DNA from: Pseudomonas sp. PSE14
GTDB taxonomy: Bacteria; Pseudomonadota; Gammaproteobacteria; Pseudomonadales; Pseudomonadaceae
DNA: 64,000 nucleotides
Reading direction: 5' to 3'
Assembly: GCF_029203285.1 (NCBI RefSeq)
Contig: NZ_CP115669.1
Coordinates: forward strand, 2,294,001 to 2,358,000
Part shown: piece after piece, positions 42,567-51,788 of the stretch
How the letters are laid out: each line of letters starts with the position of its first letter
How positions within the stretch are numbered: the first letter of the stretch is position 1
Made by a program: the position numbers and the translations under genes
Notes under the pieces: generated by a model
What the model saw: only the letters and a program-made list of their open reading frames with translations
What the model was told of the DNA's origin: nothing
Database searches by the model: none

Positions 42567-45428
42567 ATGAAGACGCTGTTGGTAAAGGGACATCAGGGCA
42601 CCGAGGTCGGCGACCTGCGTCGCCAATTGGCCAAGGTACTGGGCGGCGATGCCGCGCAGTTTCCCGGGCTGGCCAAGGGCGATCTGTTCGACGCCCAGAC
42701 TGAAGCCGCGGTGCGCCATTGGCAGGCTGGCGTCGGGGTGATCGCCGATGGCGTGGTCGGCGCCTGTTGCCTGAACCTGCTGGGGCTGTTGCCGCTCAAG
42801 GGCCTGGATATCCAGCTGGCGCAGGTGCAGCAGCTGTTCCCGGCGACCAAGCCGTCCAACATCCGCCGCTACCTGCCCTACGTCGCCGCCGCGCTGGAGG
42901 CCGCCGGTCTCACCGACCGTCCGTTGCTGCTGACGGCGCTAGGCATCATACGTGCGGAAACCGAAGGCTTCATGCCGATCTCGGAGTTCCCCTCGCAGCT
43001 CAATACACCTTCCGGGCGACCGCCCTTCAGTGCCTACGACGGGCGCAAGGACCTGGGCAATGACCAGCCGGGCGATGGCGCGACCTTCCGCGGCCGTGGC
43101 TACGTCCAGCTGACCGGCCGGGCGGACTACCGGAAGTACGGCACGGCGATCGGCGTGGACCTCATCGATCTGCCCGACCTTGCCAATGCGCCGGAAGTCG
43201 CAGCGGCCCTGCTGGCGCTGTTCCTCGCCAAGGGCGCGACGCAGTTGCGCGCCAAGCTGCCGCCGGGCCTGGTCGGCAAACCCCGGGACTTCCTCGCCGC
43301 GCGCAAGCGGGTGAACGGTACCAGCGGCGGGCTGGAGCGCTTCGCCAGTGTGTTCGAGATCGCCGCCCGGATTCTTCCGCCACCTACCGGCAAGGGCAAA
43401 GCCAAGGCCGCCGCCAGGCCGCGCCTCAACGCCAGCAAGGACCCGCTGGACCTGCGCGACCGCATCTATCTGCCGCCGGCGGCCAGCCTGCCGGACAGAT
43501 TCCCCAACGATACCCAGGTGGCGCGCTACCTGGCCGACTACACACGGGCCGGGATGATCCTCGACCAGGGCCAGGCGGGCGCCTGTACCGGCTTCGGGCT
43601 GGCCTGCGTAATCAACTACCTGCGCTGGTCCAAGGCGGGCAACCCGGAGGGTGGGTTCGAGTCCGTCAGCCCGCGCATGCTCTATGACTTCGCCCGGCGC
43701 TACGACGAGTATGCCGGCGAGGATTACGAAGGCTCCAGCTGCCGAGGCGCGCTCAAGGGCTGGTTCCACCATGGCGTCTGCCTGGAGCAGGACTGGCCCT
43801 ACACCGCCCAGGGCATCACTCAGCCGCGCTTCGGCTATGCCGCTCGCGCCACGCGCAACACCCTGGGGGTCTACTACCGCATCGACGTGCAATCCATCAC
43901 CGACCTGCAGGCGGCCATCCAGGAGGTCGGCGCGATCTACGTCTCCGCCTACACCCACGACGGCTGGAACCAGTTACCCGGTACGCCTGGCCCTGGTGCC
44001 TCGGCGAAGAAGAAAGCCGCGGCGCCCAGCCATGAAAGCTTGCAGCGGATTCCCTACGCGGGACGCCCATCGCAAACCGATGGCCATGCCTTCGCCCTGG
44101 TCGGCTTCAATACCGACGGCTTCATCGTACAGAACTCCTGGGGGCCGGACTGGGGCAGCGGCGGCTTCGCCATCCTCGGCTACGCCGACTGGCTGGCCAA
44201 TGCCATGGATGCCTGGGTGGCGGCGCTGGGCGTGCCCGGCGTGGTGCTCGGCCAACTGGCCGCCGGCAGCCAAGTGGGCACGGCGGTGGCAGGGGCGAAC
44301 AAGGCGCTCTGGTGGGACGAGGCCACCGCCTACGAGCACAGCGTGGTGCTCGGCAACGATGGGCGGGTGAGCCGCTACCTGACCCAGGACGAGCTGACCC
44401 GCACGCTGCTGTTCCAGGCCTGCGCCTTGCCGGACCAGTGGCTGCGAGCCCAGCCAGGCGCCACCAAGCGACTGGTGATCTATTGCCATGGCGGTCTCAA
44501 CAGCGAGGAAGCCGCCATAACCCGCGCCCGCGCCATGGGGCGCTTCTTCATCGGCAACGGTTGCTACCCATTGTTCATGGTCTGGAAGACCGGCGTGCTG
44601 GAGGCCATCGGCGACATCATCAGCGATCGCCTCCGTCGCGAGCCGGCACTGGCCGGCGGAGTGCGCGAGGCGCTGACCGACGTCACCGACGCGGTGCTGG
44701 AAACCACCGTTGGCCGCCCACTGGCGCGGCCCATCTGGAGCGAGATGAAGGAGAACGCCGAGTTCGCCAGCCTGCCCACGCGCGGCGGCGATCTGCTGGT
44801 GAGCGCCTTGCAGAACCTCAAACGCACCTGGGGCGAGCAGCTTCAAATCCATCTGATCGGCCACTCCGCCGGAGCGATCTTCCTTGGCTGGCTGGTCGAC
44901 GTGATGGCCGCGCGTGGGGTGGACGACCGGATCGCCACGATCCACCTCTACGCGCCGGCGTGCACGGTGCAGTTCGCCAACCGCCACTACGCGCCCCACG
45001 CGCGGCTGATGAAGAACCTGTACCTGGACATCCTCTCCGACCGCATTGAGCGTGACGACCACACCACGCCGTTCTATCGCAAGTCGCTGCTGTACCTGGT
45101 GTCCAATGCCCTGGAAGGCGACCTGCGCACGCCCATCCTCGGCCTGGCCAATGTACTGGACCAGAACTATCGCGGCTGGGACGGCTCCTCCGCTACCGGC
45201 GCGGCGCTGAGCGACTGGCGGCAGGCGCTGCTCGGCGCGGGGCTTACGCTGGGCAAGCAGATCCAGCTGTTGGACCAGCCGAAGGTGCTTACCTGCCGCA
45301 GCCCACGGGTGGAGATTGCCGCCGCCCATGGCTGCTTCGACAACGCCGTCGACATCCTGACCCGCACCCTGACGCGCATCACCGGCGGCGCGTTGGCGAT
45401 GCCGGTGGATGACCTGCGCGGCTTCTGA
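42567..45428 (+). CDS. Multi-enzyme lytic protein: PG-binding, GH19, papain-like protease, lipase-like
   Basis: A 953-residue protein with four modules and no signal peptide. Residues about 10-75: peptidoglycan-binding module (FDAQTEAAVRHWQAGVGVIA, DGVVG). About 95-270: GH19 lysozyme/chitinase-like domain with the probable acid Glu131 (IIRAETEGF) and the family block GRGYVQLTGRADYRKYG. About 300-560: C1A papain-like protease with Gln334 and Cys340 (DQGQAGACTGFG), His507 (TDGHAFALVGF) and Asn523 (NSWGPDWGSGGF), a full catalytic set. About 630-850: alpha/beta hydrolase with CHGG oxyanion motif and Ser767 in GHSAGA. The combination would attack peptidoglycan, protein and ester bonds. It resembles a contact-delivered antibacterial effector or lysin. 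No VgrG, PAAR, holin or immunity gene is adjacent. Start chosen for its GGGAG site. Confidence 0.88.
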   Translation: MKTLLVKGHQGTEVGDLRRQLAKVLGGDAAQFPGLAKGDLFDAQTEAAVRHWQAGVGVIADGVVGACCLNLLGLLPLKGLDIQLAQVQQLFPATKPSNIRRYLPYVAAALEAAGLTDRPLLLTALGIIRAETEGFMPISEFPSQLNTPSGRPPFSAYDGRKDLGNDQPGDGATFRGRGYVQLTGRADYRKYGTAIGVDLIDLPDLANAPEVAAALLALFLAKGATQLRAKLPPGLVGKPRDFLAARKRVNGTSGGLERFASVFEIAARILPPPTGKGKAKAAARPRLNASKDPLDLRDRIYLPPAASLPDRFPNDTQVARYLADYTRAGMILDQGQAGACTGFGLACVINYLRWSKAGNPEGGFESVSPRMLYDFARRYDEYAGEDYEGSSCRGALKGWFHHGVCLEQDWPYTAQGITQPRFGYAARATRNTLGVYYRIDVQSITDLQAAIQEVGAIYVSAYTHDGWNQLPGTPGPGASAKKKAAAPSHESLQRIPYAGRPSQTDGHAFALVGFNTDGFIVQNSWGPDWGSGGFAILGYADWLANAMDAWVAALGVPGVVLGQLAAGSQVGTAVAGANKALWWDEATAYEHSVVLGNDGRVSRYLTQDELTRTLLFQACALPDQWLRAQPGATKRLVIYCHGGLNSEEAAITRARAMGRFFIGNGCYPLFMVWKTGVLEAIGDIISDRLRREPALAGGVREALTDVTDAVLETTVGRPLARPIWSEMKENAEFASLPTRGGDLLVSALQNLKRTWGEQLQIHLIGHSAGAIFLGWLVDVMAARGVDDRIATIHLYAPACTVQFANRHYAPHARLMKNLYLDILSDRIERDDHTTPFYRKSLLYLVSNALEGDLRTPILGLANVLDQNYRGWDGSSATGAALSDWRQALLGAGLTLGKQIQLLDQPKVLTCRSPRVEIAAAHGCFDNAVDILTRTLTRITGGALAMPVDDLRGF

Positions 45429-45454
45429 TAGCGCTACCGGAACGAGGACTCACG

Positions 45455-45844
45455 ATGTTCAGCCACATCACCGTCGGCACCGCGGACCTGCAGCGGGCCA
45501 TCGTGTTCTACCAGCGAATCCTCGAGCCCCTGGGCATCGGCCTGCTGGCGCACCGCCACAACCCGGAGCGGGCGGTGTTCACCCACCCGGACAGCGATAT
45601 CGCCTTCTGCGTCTACGTGCCCATCGACGGCCGCCCGGCCAGCGTCGGCAATGGCAGCCTGGTGGCCTTCGAGGCGCGCACCCGTGTGCAGGTGGATGCC
45701 TTCCACCGACGCGCGCTGGAGCTGGGTGGCGCCGACGAAGGCGGGCCGGGGCTACGGCCGAACTACTCGCCGACCTACTACGGCGCCTACGTGCTCGACC
45801 TGGACGGCAACAAGCTGTGTTGCGTCTGTCACCTGGCGGAATGA
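45455..45844 (+). CDS. VOC-family (glyoxalase-like) protein
   Basis: A 129-residue single-module VOC protein (MFSHITVGTADLQRAIVFYQ, RPNYSPTYYGAYVLDLDGNK). The metal ligand pattern is His near the N-terminus and Glu/Asp near the end, as in small glyoxalase/bleomycin-resistance proteins. It begins 26 bases after the multidomain gene and may share its transcript, but nothing links it functionally. It has an unusual CCVC near the end. Confidence 0.85.
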   Translation: MFSHITVGTADLQRAIVFYQRILEPLGIGLLAHRHNPERAVFTHPDSDIAFCVYVPIDGRPASVGNGSLVAFEARTRVQVDAFHRRALELGGADEGGPGLRPNYSPTYYGAYVLDLDGNKLCCVCHLAE

Positions 45845-45857
45845 AGCGCCGCTGGCC

Positions 45858-46526
45858 TCAGATCCACTGATCGTTACGCTTGCGGCGCACGCGCAGCAGG
45901 GTCGGCAGGATCAGCCCGGCCAGCAGACCGGCGCCGGCGATACTGCCGCCATAGGCCATGTAGTGCATCAGTACGCGCTTGTTCTCGTCGCCCAGCTGCG
46001 CCTGTACCGAACGCAGGTCGGAGCGCGCCTGGCTCAGCTCGTTGTTCAGCGAGGTGCGCGCCGCCTGCAGTTCGTCGATCAGTTTCTTGCGCGCATCCAG
46101 GGTTTCCTGCATGCCCTGCACGCGGGTCTTCCAGCTGTCGTTGATGCCGTCGAGCTGGCTGCTCAGCTCGGCCACCTTCTGTTCCAGTTGCGGCAGGCGC
46201 TCGGCCTGGCCGGGTTTGTCCTGCAGCTCACGGCTGGGAATCCACACCGTGCTGCCGCTCTCGCTGCGCACCTGGCTGTAGTCGCCCTGGGTGCTCAACA
46301 GCTCGACCTTCTGTCCGGAGACGAGGGTGCCGACGATGCGGTAGCCATCGGTGGGGCCGCTGCGCACGTAGGTGGTCAGGCTGTCGTTCACCCAGCGGGC
46401 GTTACCGGGCGCCTCCTCGGCCCGGGCTGGCAGCGTGGCCACCAGCAGGCCACCGAGCAGGCAGGCGCCCAGGGCACGGGTCTGGAGGGGGGAAACACGG
46501 GGAGCGAGCGGGCGAGATAGGGACAT
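45858..46526 (-). CDS. Membrane-anchored SH3-domain protein (TIGR04211/YgiM type)
   Basis: A 222-residue protein with a signal peptide (CLLGGLLVATLPARAEE), a bacterial SH3 domain (residues about 45-100, YVRSGPTDGYRIVGTL), a long coiled coil (about 110-180) and a C-terminal transmembrane helix followed by a basic tail (LLAGLILPTLLRVRRKRND). This is the layout of YgiM-type proteins, which probably bind the cell wall from the periplasmic side. Function not established. Confidence 0.92.
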   Translation of the reverse strand: MSLSRPLAPRVSPLQTRALGACLLGGLLVATLPARAEEAPGNARWVNDSLTTYVRSGPTDGYRIVGTLVSGQKVELLSTQGDYSQVRSESGSTVWIPSRELQDKPGQAERLPQLEQKVAELSSQLDGINDSWKTRVQGMQETLDARKKLIDELQAARTSLNNELSQARSDLRSVQAQLGDENKRVLMHYMAYGGSIAGAGLLAGLILPTLLRVRRKRNDQWI

Positions 46527-46772
46527 GGTTGATCTTCACGTGGCGATAGGAACAGACCCGGCGAGCGGGAGTGAAATCGCCGGCCCGGAAATTGTTATGA
46601 ACAGGGCGGGAAATGACGCGATCCAGCATCAAATGGCGAAATGCCATGCAACCCGCCCAGGTGGGCCGACAGCTGACAGACAGCCGATGGGCGGCAGGAG
46701 TTCACTGGTGGGCAGCGCGGGGGATGGGCGGCTGTCCGCGAGCGGGACAGCCGGGGGGTTGATGGCGGGGGA

Positions 46773-47285
46773 TCAGGCGCGGCCTTCCGCTGCTTCGATG
46801 ATGTCCAGCAGATCGGTCAGGGTGTCTTCCAGGTACTGCCCGGCGCGGTAGTCCGGTTTCAGCGCGTCGCCGCCGGCGATCACCACCTGCGGGCGCTCGA
46901 CGAAGCGGCCGACCAGCTCGAAGCGTTCATCCAGCACGGCCACCACCGGGATCGGGATACGCTCCAGCGCCAGCCGCTCGCGCAGGTCGTCCTCGGCGCG
47001 GCCCTTGGTGATCACCGTCAGGTCGATGCGCGGCTGGGCACGCTGCAGGAAGTCCATCACGGTGACGTTGATCTGGCAGTCCGGGCACCACATTTCCCCG
47101 GCCACCAGCAGGTGATAGCGACGCGAGACGGCCTGCAGGCGCTGGCGGGTGGCGGCGCTGATGGCCTCGGGCGCGGCCAGCCTATCCTGCACCTTGCGCA
47201 CCCCGGCGATCTCGTCCGGCAGTCCGTGGGCGACGAAGGCATCGAAGCCTTCGCCGATGGAGAAGAGTTCCTCGTAGGAGGCCAT
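46773..47285 (-). CDS. Thioredoxin-fold protein with WCPDC motif
   Basis: A 170-residue cytoplasmic thioredoxin-like protein. The active-site motif is EMWCPDCQINV, with a helical N-terminal stretch of about 50 residues before the thioredoxin fold and a cis-Pro region (IPIPVVAVLD). It is of the kind annotated as thioredoxin family and found next to glutathione transferases. It ends 246 bases from the SH3 gene; I see no repeat or gene in that gap. It lies 72 bases from the GST gene upstream. Confidence 0.85.
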   Translation of the reverse strand: MASYEELFSIGEGFDAFVAHGLPDEIAGVRKVQDRLAAPEAISAATRQRLQAVSRRYHLLVAGEMWCPDCQINVTVMDFLQRAQPRIDLTVITKGRAEDDLRERLALERIPIPVVAVLDERFELVGRFVERPQVVIAGGDALKPDYRAGQYLEDTLTDLLDIIEAAEGRA

Positions 47286-47357
47286 GGGTGTTTCTCTTGC
47301 AAACGGGGGAACCGGCATCCCAGCAGAATTGCCGGAGGAGGGCAACCGCACCGGCCG

Positions 47358-48020
47358 TCAGTCCCGATTCGGCGCGCCGAGCGGGAACAGCGGGCGGTAG
47401 GGGCGGGCTTCGTCGACGGCGCGGGCGAACGAAGGGCGCGCCAGCAGGCGTGAACGGTATGCCCGCAACACCGGGTAGGCATCACTGATGCGGTGGGTCC
47501 AGTCGGCGTAGAACAAGGCCGGCGCGGCCGCGCAATCGGCGAGGGTGAAGTCGTCGCCGTTGGCCCAGGGTTCGCTGGCGGTCAGGTGGTCTTCCAGCCA
47601 GCGGTAGGCGAGTTCGAGCCGTTGGCTAGCGACCGTGAGGCCATCCTGGCGCTTGCCCGCGTCGCCGGTCAGGGCGCCGGAGACGGCATGCTGCACCGGG
47701 CTCATCACGTGAAGGTCGAAGAAGCGGTCGAGGAAGCGCACCTGCAGGGCCGTCATCGGCTCATCGGGCAGCCAGCGCTGCGCGCCGCCCTGGGTGAGCT
47801 GCAGGTACTCGATGATGATGCTCGACTCGGCGATGCTGCGCTCACCGTCCAGCAGTACCGGGAACTTGGCCAACGGCCACAGGCGCAGCCATTCCTTCGA
47901 GTGTTCGGGGGTGTCCTGCCCGAGACAGCGGAATTCGAAGGGCGTGTCGTTCTCGTAGAGGGCGATCAGGACTTTCTGGGTGTACGAGGAAAACGGATGG
48001 CCAAAAAGCACGAGGGACAT
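47358..48020 (-). CDS. Glutathione S-transferase
   Basis: A 220-residue GST. The N-terminal thioredoxin-like domain (LFGHPFSSYTQKVLIAL) carries the catalytic Ser/Tyr region and the cis-Pro in KFPVLLDGERSIAESSIIIEY, where SES binds glutathione. The C-terminal all-helical domain includes FTLADCAAAPALFYADW. It conjugates or reduces electrophiles with glutathione. Same strand as the thioredoxin-like gene, so possibly one transcript. Confidence 0.92.
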   Translation of the reverse strand: MSLVLFGHPFSSYTQKVLIALYENDTPFEFRCLGQDTPEHSKEWLRLWPLAKFPVLLDGERSIAESSIIIEYLQLTQGGAQRWLPDEPMTALQVRFLDRFFDLHVMSPVQHAVSGALTGDAGKRQDGLTVASQRLELAYRWLEDHLTASEPWANGDDFTLADCAAAPALFYADWTHRISDAYPVLRAYRSRLLARPSFARAVDEARPYRPLFPLGAPNRD

Positions 48021-48106
48021 GAGGGGCCGCCTGCAGGTGTTCTGCGCGCTGTTCGTGGGGTGGTTTCACCCTAGTTGCCCAAGGGGCTTGCGGCAAGCCG
48101 GAGTCC

Positions 48107-48460
48107 TCAGCCGCAGTGCTCCAGCACGTTCACCAGTGTCCCCAGCGGATCGCGCAGGAAGAACCGCCGCACGCCCCAGGGTTCGACGGTCAGCGGATAG
48201 ACGATCTCGTGACGGTCCGCCAGTGCACGGCCATGCACTTCATCGAGATTGTCCACTTCGATGGACAGGTCCGGCACCGGCGCGCCGGAGCCGCCCTCGC
48301 TGGCCAGGCTCAACTGCGCCAGGGCGCTGCCGCCGCTGGCGAGGGTGAGCAGCCAGCCGTGGTCCATGACGATTTCCAGGTCGAAGAGTTCGCGGTAGAA
48401 ACGCGCCACCTCGGCGGGCTTGCCGGTGGCGAGATTGGCGACGATGCGGCGGACGGTCAT
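48107..48460 (-). CDS. VOC-family (glyoxalase-like) protein
   Basis: A 117-residue VOC protein (RRIVANLATGKPAEVARFYR, then PWGVRRFFLRDPLGTLVNVL). The C-terminal block is the usual metal-binding strand of glyoxalase/bleomycin-resistance relatives. The ATG at 48460 has a CGGAG site. Substrate unknown. Confidence 0.88.
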   Translation of the reverse strand: MTVRRIVANLATGKPAEVARFYRELFDLEIVMDHGWLLTLASGGSALAQLSLASEGGSGAPVPDLSIEVDNLDEVHGRALADRHEIVYPLTVEPWGVRRFFLRDPLGTLVNVLEHCG

Positions 48461-48498
48461 GACAAAACTCCGTAGCAGGAGTCCGCCAGCATAGACGC

Positions 48499-49008
48499 TC
48501 AGTGTGCCGGACGCGCCGGTGGCATGCGACGCCGATGGATGCGGTAGAACTGGTAGAGCACGCCGATGACAAAGACCAGCAAGGCGATCATCACGGCTGT
48601 CTGCACCGGCGGCGAGTCCGGGCCGTGGCCTATGGGGTTGGAGGGCGGCAGGCGGGACAGTGATTCGTTGAGCGTGGGGATCATCATCAGGAAGAAGCTG
48701 AAGCTCATCGCCGCCGTTTCCAGGTATTCGCCCAGGCCGCCCAGCGCGCTGATCCGTTGCGCATAGCTGCCCACCGCGATGGCGATAAGACAGAGGATGC
48801 CGATGGCGTGCCCGGCATTGAATCCGCCGGTGCTGGAGAGACCGAAGGCGGTCAGTACGCCGAGGACCATGCCGTACACATAGCAGCGCCCGGCCGGGCT
48901 GCGTGGATCGATGCGCCCCGCCCGGTAGAACGCCCAGAGGCCGGCAACGAGCGGCACCAGGCTGATGACGGTATGTACGATACCCAGGGTGGACAGGGGA
49001 TTGGCCAT
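48499..49008 (-). CDS. Four-helix inner-membrane protein
   Basis: A 169-residue protein with about four transmembrane helices (LGIVHTVISLVPLVAGLWAF, GRCYVYGMVLGVLTAFGL, AIGILCLIAIAVGSYA and AVMIALLVFVIGVLYQFY). A GGAGG site lies 9 bases before the ATG at 49008. I do not recognise the family with confidence; function unknown. Lies 38 bases upstream of the VOC gene on the same strand. Confidence 0.75.
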   Translation of the reverse strand: MANPLSTLGIVHTVISLVPLVAGLWAFYRAGRIDPRSPAGRCYVYGMVLGVLTAFGLSSTGGFNAGHAIGILCLIAIAVGSYAQRISALGGLGEYLETAAMSFSFFLMMIPTLNESLSRLPPSNPIGHGPDSPPVQTAVMIALLVFVIGVLYQFYRIHRRRMPPARPAH

Positions 49009-49143
49009 GACGAACGCCTCCGCAGTGAGCACAGGGACGCCACGCATCCACGAGCTGTGCCAGGGCACGGAGGGGCGGGTGTGTTGTCAGGTTAGACGCA
49101 ACCCGCGTGGGAGTTAGGCAGTGGCAATGTCAGCCGACGAACG

Positions 49144-49788
49144 TCACAGGCGCTTGTTGAGCCAGCGCGCCAGACGGTCGCCACCGAACTGGATCAGCGT
49201 CACCAGGGCTACCAGCAAAATGATCACCGTGAGCATCACCTGGGTGTCGAAGCGCTGGTAGCCGTAGCGGTAGGCCAGGTCGCCCAGGCCGCCGGCACCG
49301 ATGGCGCCGGCCATGGCCGAGGAGTTGATCATGGTCACCAGGGTGATGGTGAAGCCGGCGACGATGCCCGGCCGCGCCTCGGGCAGCAGCACATTCCAGA
49401 TGATGTGCCGGGGCTGGCAGCCCATCGCTTGCGCGGCCTCGATCAGGCCGTGGTCGACCTCGCGCAGGCTGACTTCGGCGATGCGCGCGAAGAACGGCGT
49501 GGCGGCGATGGTCAGCGGTACCACCGCGGCCCACACGCCGTAGCTGGTGCCGACGATCAGCCGGGTGAAGGGGATCAGCGCGACCATCAGGATCAGGAAG
49601 GGAATCGAGCGCAGTACGTTGACCACGCTGCCCAGGCTACGGTTGACCAGGCGCGCCTGGAAGATCCCGCCGGGGCCGGTGGTGACCAGCACCAGGGCCA
49701 GCGGGATGCCCACCAGGAACACGATGGCCGAGGACGCGCCGATCATCAGCAGGGTGTCGAGCAGGCCTTGCAGCAGGCGTTCAGGCAT
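49144..49788 (-). CDS. MetI-like ABC transporter permease (A)
   Basis: A 214-residue permease of the D-methionine transporter type with five to six transmembrane helices and the EAA loop ([20 protein letters not shown]). The C-terminal [15 protein letters not shown] is typical of MetI. It starts 8 bases inside the MetN-like gene, so the two are coupled, and closes a sulfur-compound uptake operon on the minus strand. It probably imports an organosulfur compound rather than methionine itself (inference from neighbours). Confidence 0.88.
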   Translation of the reverse strand: MPERLLQGLLDTLLMIGASSAIVFLVGIPLALVLVTTGPGGIFQARLVNRSLGSVVNVLRSIPFLILMVALIPFTRLIVGTSYGVWAAVVPLTIAATPFFARIAEVSLREVDHGLIEAAQAMGCQPRHIIWNVLLPEARPGIVAGFTITLVTMINSSAMAGAIGAGGLGDLAYRYGYQRFDTQVMLTVIILLVALVTLIQFGGDRLARWLNKRL

Positions 49789-50842
49789 GGGTGAGCACCT
49801 CCAGGCGGTCGGCAACGTCGTGGGCACGTTCGAGCAGTTGCGGGGCGCTGGCGGCGGGGGCGGCGACGCTCAGCAGCAGGCGGCCGAGGGCGCGCCCCTG
49901 GATGCGCTCGATGCCACCGTGCAGCAGGCTGATGCGGCTGCCCAGGGCCTGGGCGATGGCCAGCAGGTCGGGCTCCTGTTCGCGTACCCCGGTGTAGTGC
50001 AGGTCGAGGATGACTTCGTCGGCGGACGGATGTTGCAGGCGTGCCAGCAGGTCCGGCGGCAGGTGCTGCTGCAGCGAGCCGAGCAGGGTGCGGCTGACTT
50101 CGTGCTGCGGGTTGCCGAAGACTTCCCAGACGTCGCCCTGTTCGACGATGCGCCCGCGTTCGAGCACCACCACGCGGTCGCAGATTTCGCGGATCACTGC
50201 CATCTCGTGGGTGATCAGCACGATGGTCAGGCCCAGGCGACGGTTGATGTCGCGCAGCAGTGCAAGGATGGCCTGGGTGCTCTCCGGGTCCAGTGCCGAC
50301 GTGGCCTCGTCGCAGAGCAGGATTTCCGGCTGGTGCACCAGCGCGCGGGCGATGCCGACACGCTGCTTCTGCCCGCCGGAGAGTTGCGCCGGGTAGGCGT
50401 AGCGCTTGTCTTCCAGCCCCACGAGCTGCAGCAGTTCGTCGACCCGCTCGGCGATGCGCGCCTTCGGCACGCCAGCCACGCGCAGGGGCAGGGCGATGTT
50501 CTGCGCCACCGTCTTGGCCGACATCAGGTTGAAGTGCTGGAAGATCATGCCGACGCGACGGCGCAGGCCGACCAGTTGCTGGGCGTCGAAGGTGCCGATG
50601 TCCTCGCCGTCGATCAGCACCTGGCCGACGCTGGGGTTTTCCAGGCGGTTGAGGGTGCGGATCAGCGAGCTCTTGCCGGCGCCGCTGCGGCCGATGATGC
50701 CGAACACTTCGCCGCGGCGGACGGAGAGTTCGATGTCGCTCAGTGCCTCCACCGGGCCGTGGTGGCCGGCGTAGGTCTTGCCCAGGCCGCGCAGGGCAAT
50801 GTGCTGGGTGGCGAGTTCGAGATTGCGGTTGAAGCTGACCAT
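49781..50842 (-). CDS. MetN-like ABC transporter ATPase with NIL domain
   Basis: A 353-residue ATPase. Walker A is GRSGAGKSS (about 53-61), the signature [15 protein letters not shown], Walker [13 protein letters not shown], and a switch His in LITHEMAVI. The C-terminal about 90 residues form a NIL domain ([20 protein letters not shown]), which in MetN binds the substrate and inhibits transport. It is the only ATPase of the whole sulfur island. The start at 50842 is chosen because upstream in-frame sequence is a translated REP. Confidence 0.92.
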   Translation of the reverse strand: MVSFNRNLELATQHIALRGLGKTYAGHHGPVEALSDIELSVRRGEVFGIIGRSGAGKSSLIRTLNRLENPSVGQVLIDGEDIGTFDAQQLVGLRRRVGMIFQHFNLMSAKTVAQNIALPLRVAGVPKARIAERVDELLQLVGLEDKRYAYPAQLSGGQKQRVGIARALVHQPEILLCDEATSALDPESTQAILALLRDINRRLGLTIVLITHEMAVIREICDRVVVLERGRIVEQGDVWEVFGNPQHEVSRTLLGSLQQHLPPDLLARLQHPSADEVILDLHYTGVREQEPDLLAIAQALGSRISLLHGGIERIQGRALGRLLLSVAAPAASAPQLLERAHDVADRLEVLTHA

Positions 50843-50894
50843 GGTGGGGGCCTGTTCTGTAAGTGCAAAGGTGCTGTCGGTACGCGTGCTCTTC

Positions 50895-50963
50895 GTAGGA
50901 GCGAGCTTGCTCGCGAACAGCCCCGCAGCGGGTGGTTGGTTCGCGAGCAAGTTCGCTCCTACA
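50895..50963. repeat. Inverted REP pair
   Basis: GTAGGAGCGAGCTTGCTCGC and inverted GCGAGCAAGTTCGCTCCTAC about 30 bases apart, placed within the island between the ATPase and binding-protein genes. It may set different mRNA stability for the two. Confidence 0.88.
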
Positions 50964-50966
50964 GGG

Positions 50967-51764
50967 TCAATTCCAGCCCGGCTGGTAGAGCGAGCCGTGG
51001 GCCTTGTCCAGCGCGGCGCGGACCTGCGGCGAGTGCTGGTAGAGGTCGACGAACTTCTTCAGTCGGCCGTCCGGGTCCTTGAAGTCGTCACGGGTGACGA
51101 ACTGGATGACGTACTCCTTGTTCTCGATACCGTCGAACAGCAGCGCGCTGTTCGGGTCGATCGTTCCGGCCAGGCGGATGTAGTGCGGATAGCCCTGGGC
51201 GAGGTCGACGTCATCCAGCGCGCGCACCAGTTGCACGGCTTCCAGCTCGATGATCTGGATGTGCTTCGGGTTCGCCACGATGTCGTCCAGCGTCGCCTTG
51301 TAACCCACGCCATCCTTGAGCTTGAGCAGCCCGGCCTTCTGCAGCAGCTGAAGGCCGCGGCCGCCATTGATCGGGTCGTTGGCGATGGCGACCTTGGCGC
51401 CGTCGGGCAGGTCGGCGATGGCCTTGAACTTGGTGGAATACAGGCCGACGTTGTTGATGATCCCCGGCGCGAACGCCTTCAGGTGCAGGCCGCCCTCGCG
51501 GTTGGCGTTCTCCAGGAAGGGCGTGTGCTGGAAGTAGTTGGCGTCGATGTCGCCGTGGTCGAGGGTGATGTTCGGCGCGTTCCAGTCGGTGAACTCCACC
51601 AGTTCGACTTTCAACCCTTGCTGGGCGGCTTCCTTCACTGCCACTTCCAGGGGCGGAGCGAAGGCGGCGGTGGTGCCCAGGCGCAGGGTGTCGGCGGCCT
51701 GAGCGAGGCCGGCGGCGAGGAGGCTCAGCGAAAGGCCGAGGGAAAGCTTGAAGCGTGCATGCAT
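50967..51764 (-). CDS. MetQ/NlpA-family substrate-binding protein (A)
   Basis: A 265-residue periplasmic binding protein with a cleaved signal peptide ([17 protein letters not shown]) but no lipobox, so it should be soluble rather than a lipoprotein as in E. coli MetQ. The family block [29 protein letters not shown] is clear. It serves the MetN/MetI-like transporter just downstream. The ligand is probably a sulfur compound. Confidence 0.9.
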   Translation of the reverse strand: MHARFKLSLGLSLSLLAAGLAQAADTLRLGTTAAFAPPLEVAVKEAAQQGLKVELVEFTDWNAPNITLDHGDIDANYFQHTPFLENANREGGLHLKAFAPGIINNVGLYSTKFKAIADLPDGAKVAIANDPINGGRGLQLLQKAGLLKLKDGVGYKATLDDIVANPKHIQIIELEAVQLVRALDDVDLAQGYPHYIRLAGTIDPNSALLFDGIENKEYVIQFVTRDDFKDPDGRLKKFVDLYQHSPQVRAALDKAHGSLYQPGWN

Positions 51765-51788
51765 GGCAACGAATCCTTTTTGATTGGC

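Noticed and set aside
48107..49051. A 314-residue fused protein covering the VOC gene and the membrane protein
   Set aside because: The upstream part is an out-of-frame shadow of the membrane-protein gene. A good start with a ribosome site exists at 48460 for the VOC protein alone.
50778..50950. N-terminal extension of the MetN-like protein into the REP region
   Set aside because: The extra residues are a translation of the REP palindrome (for example LFASKLAPT). The standard MetN start is at 50842.
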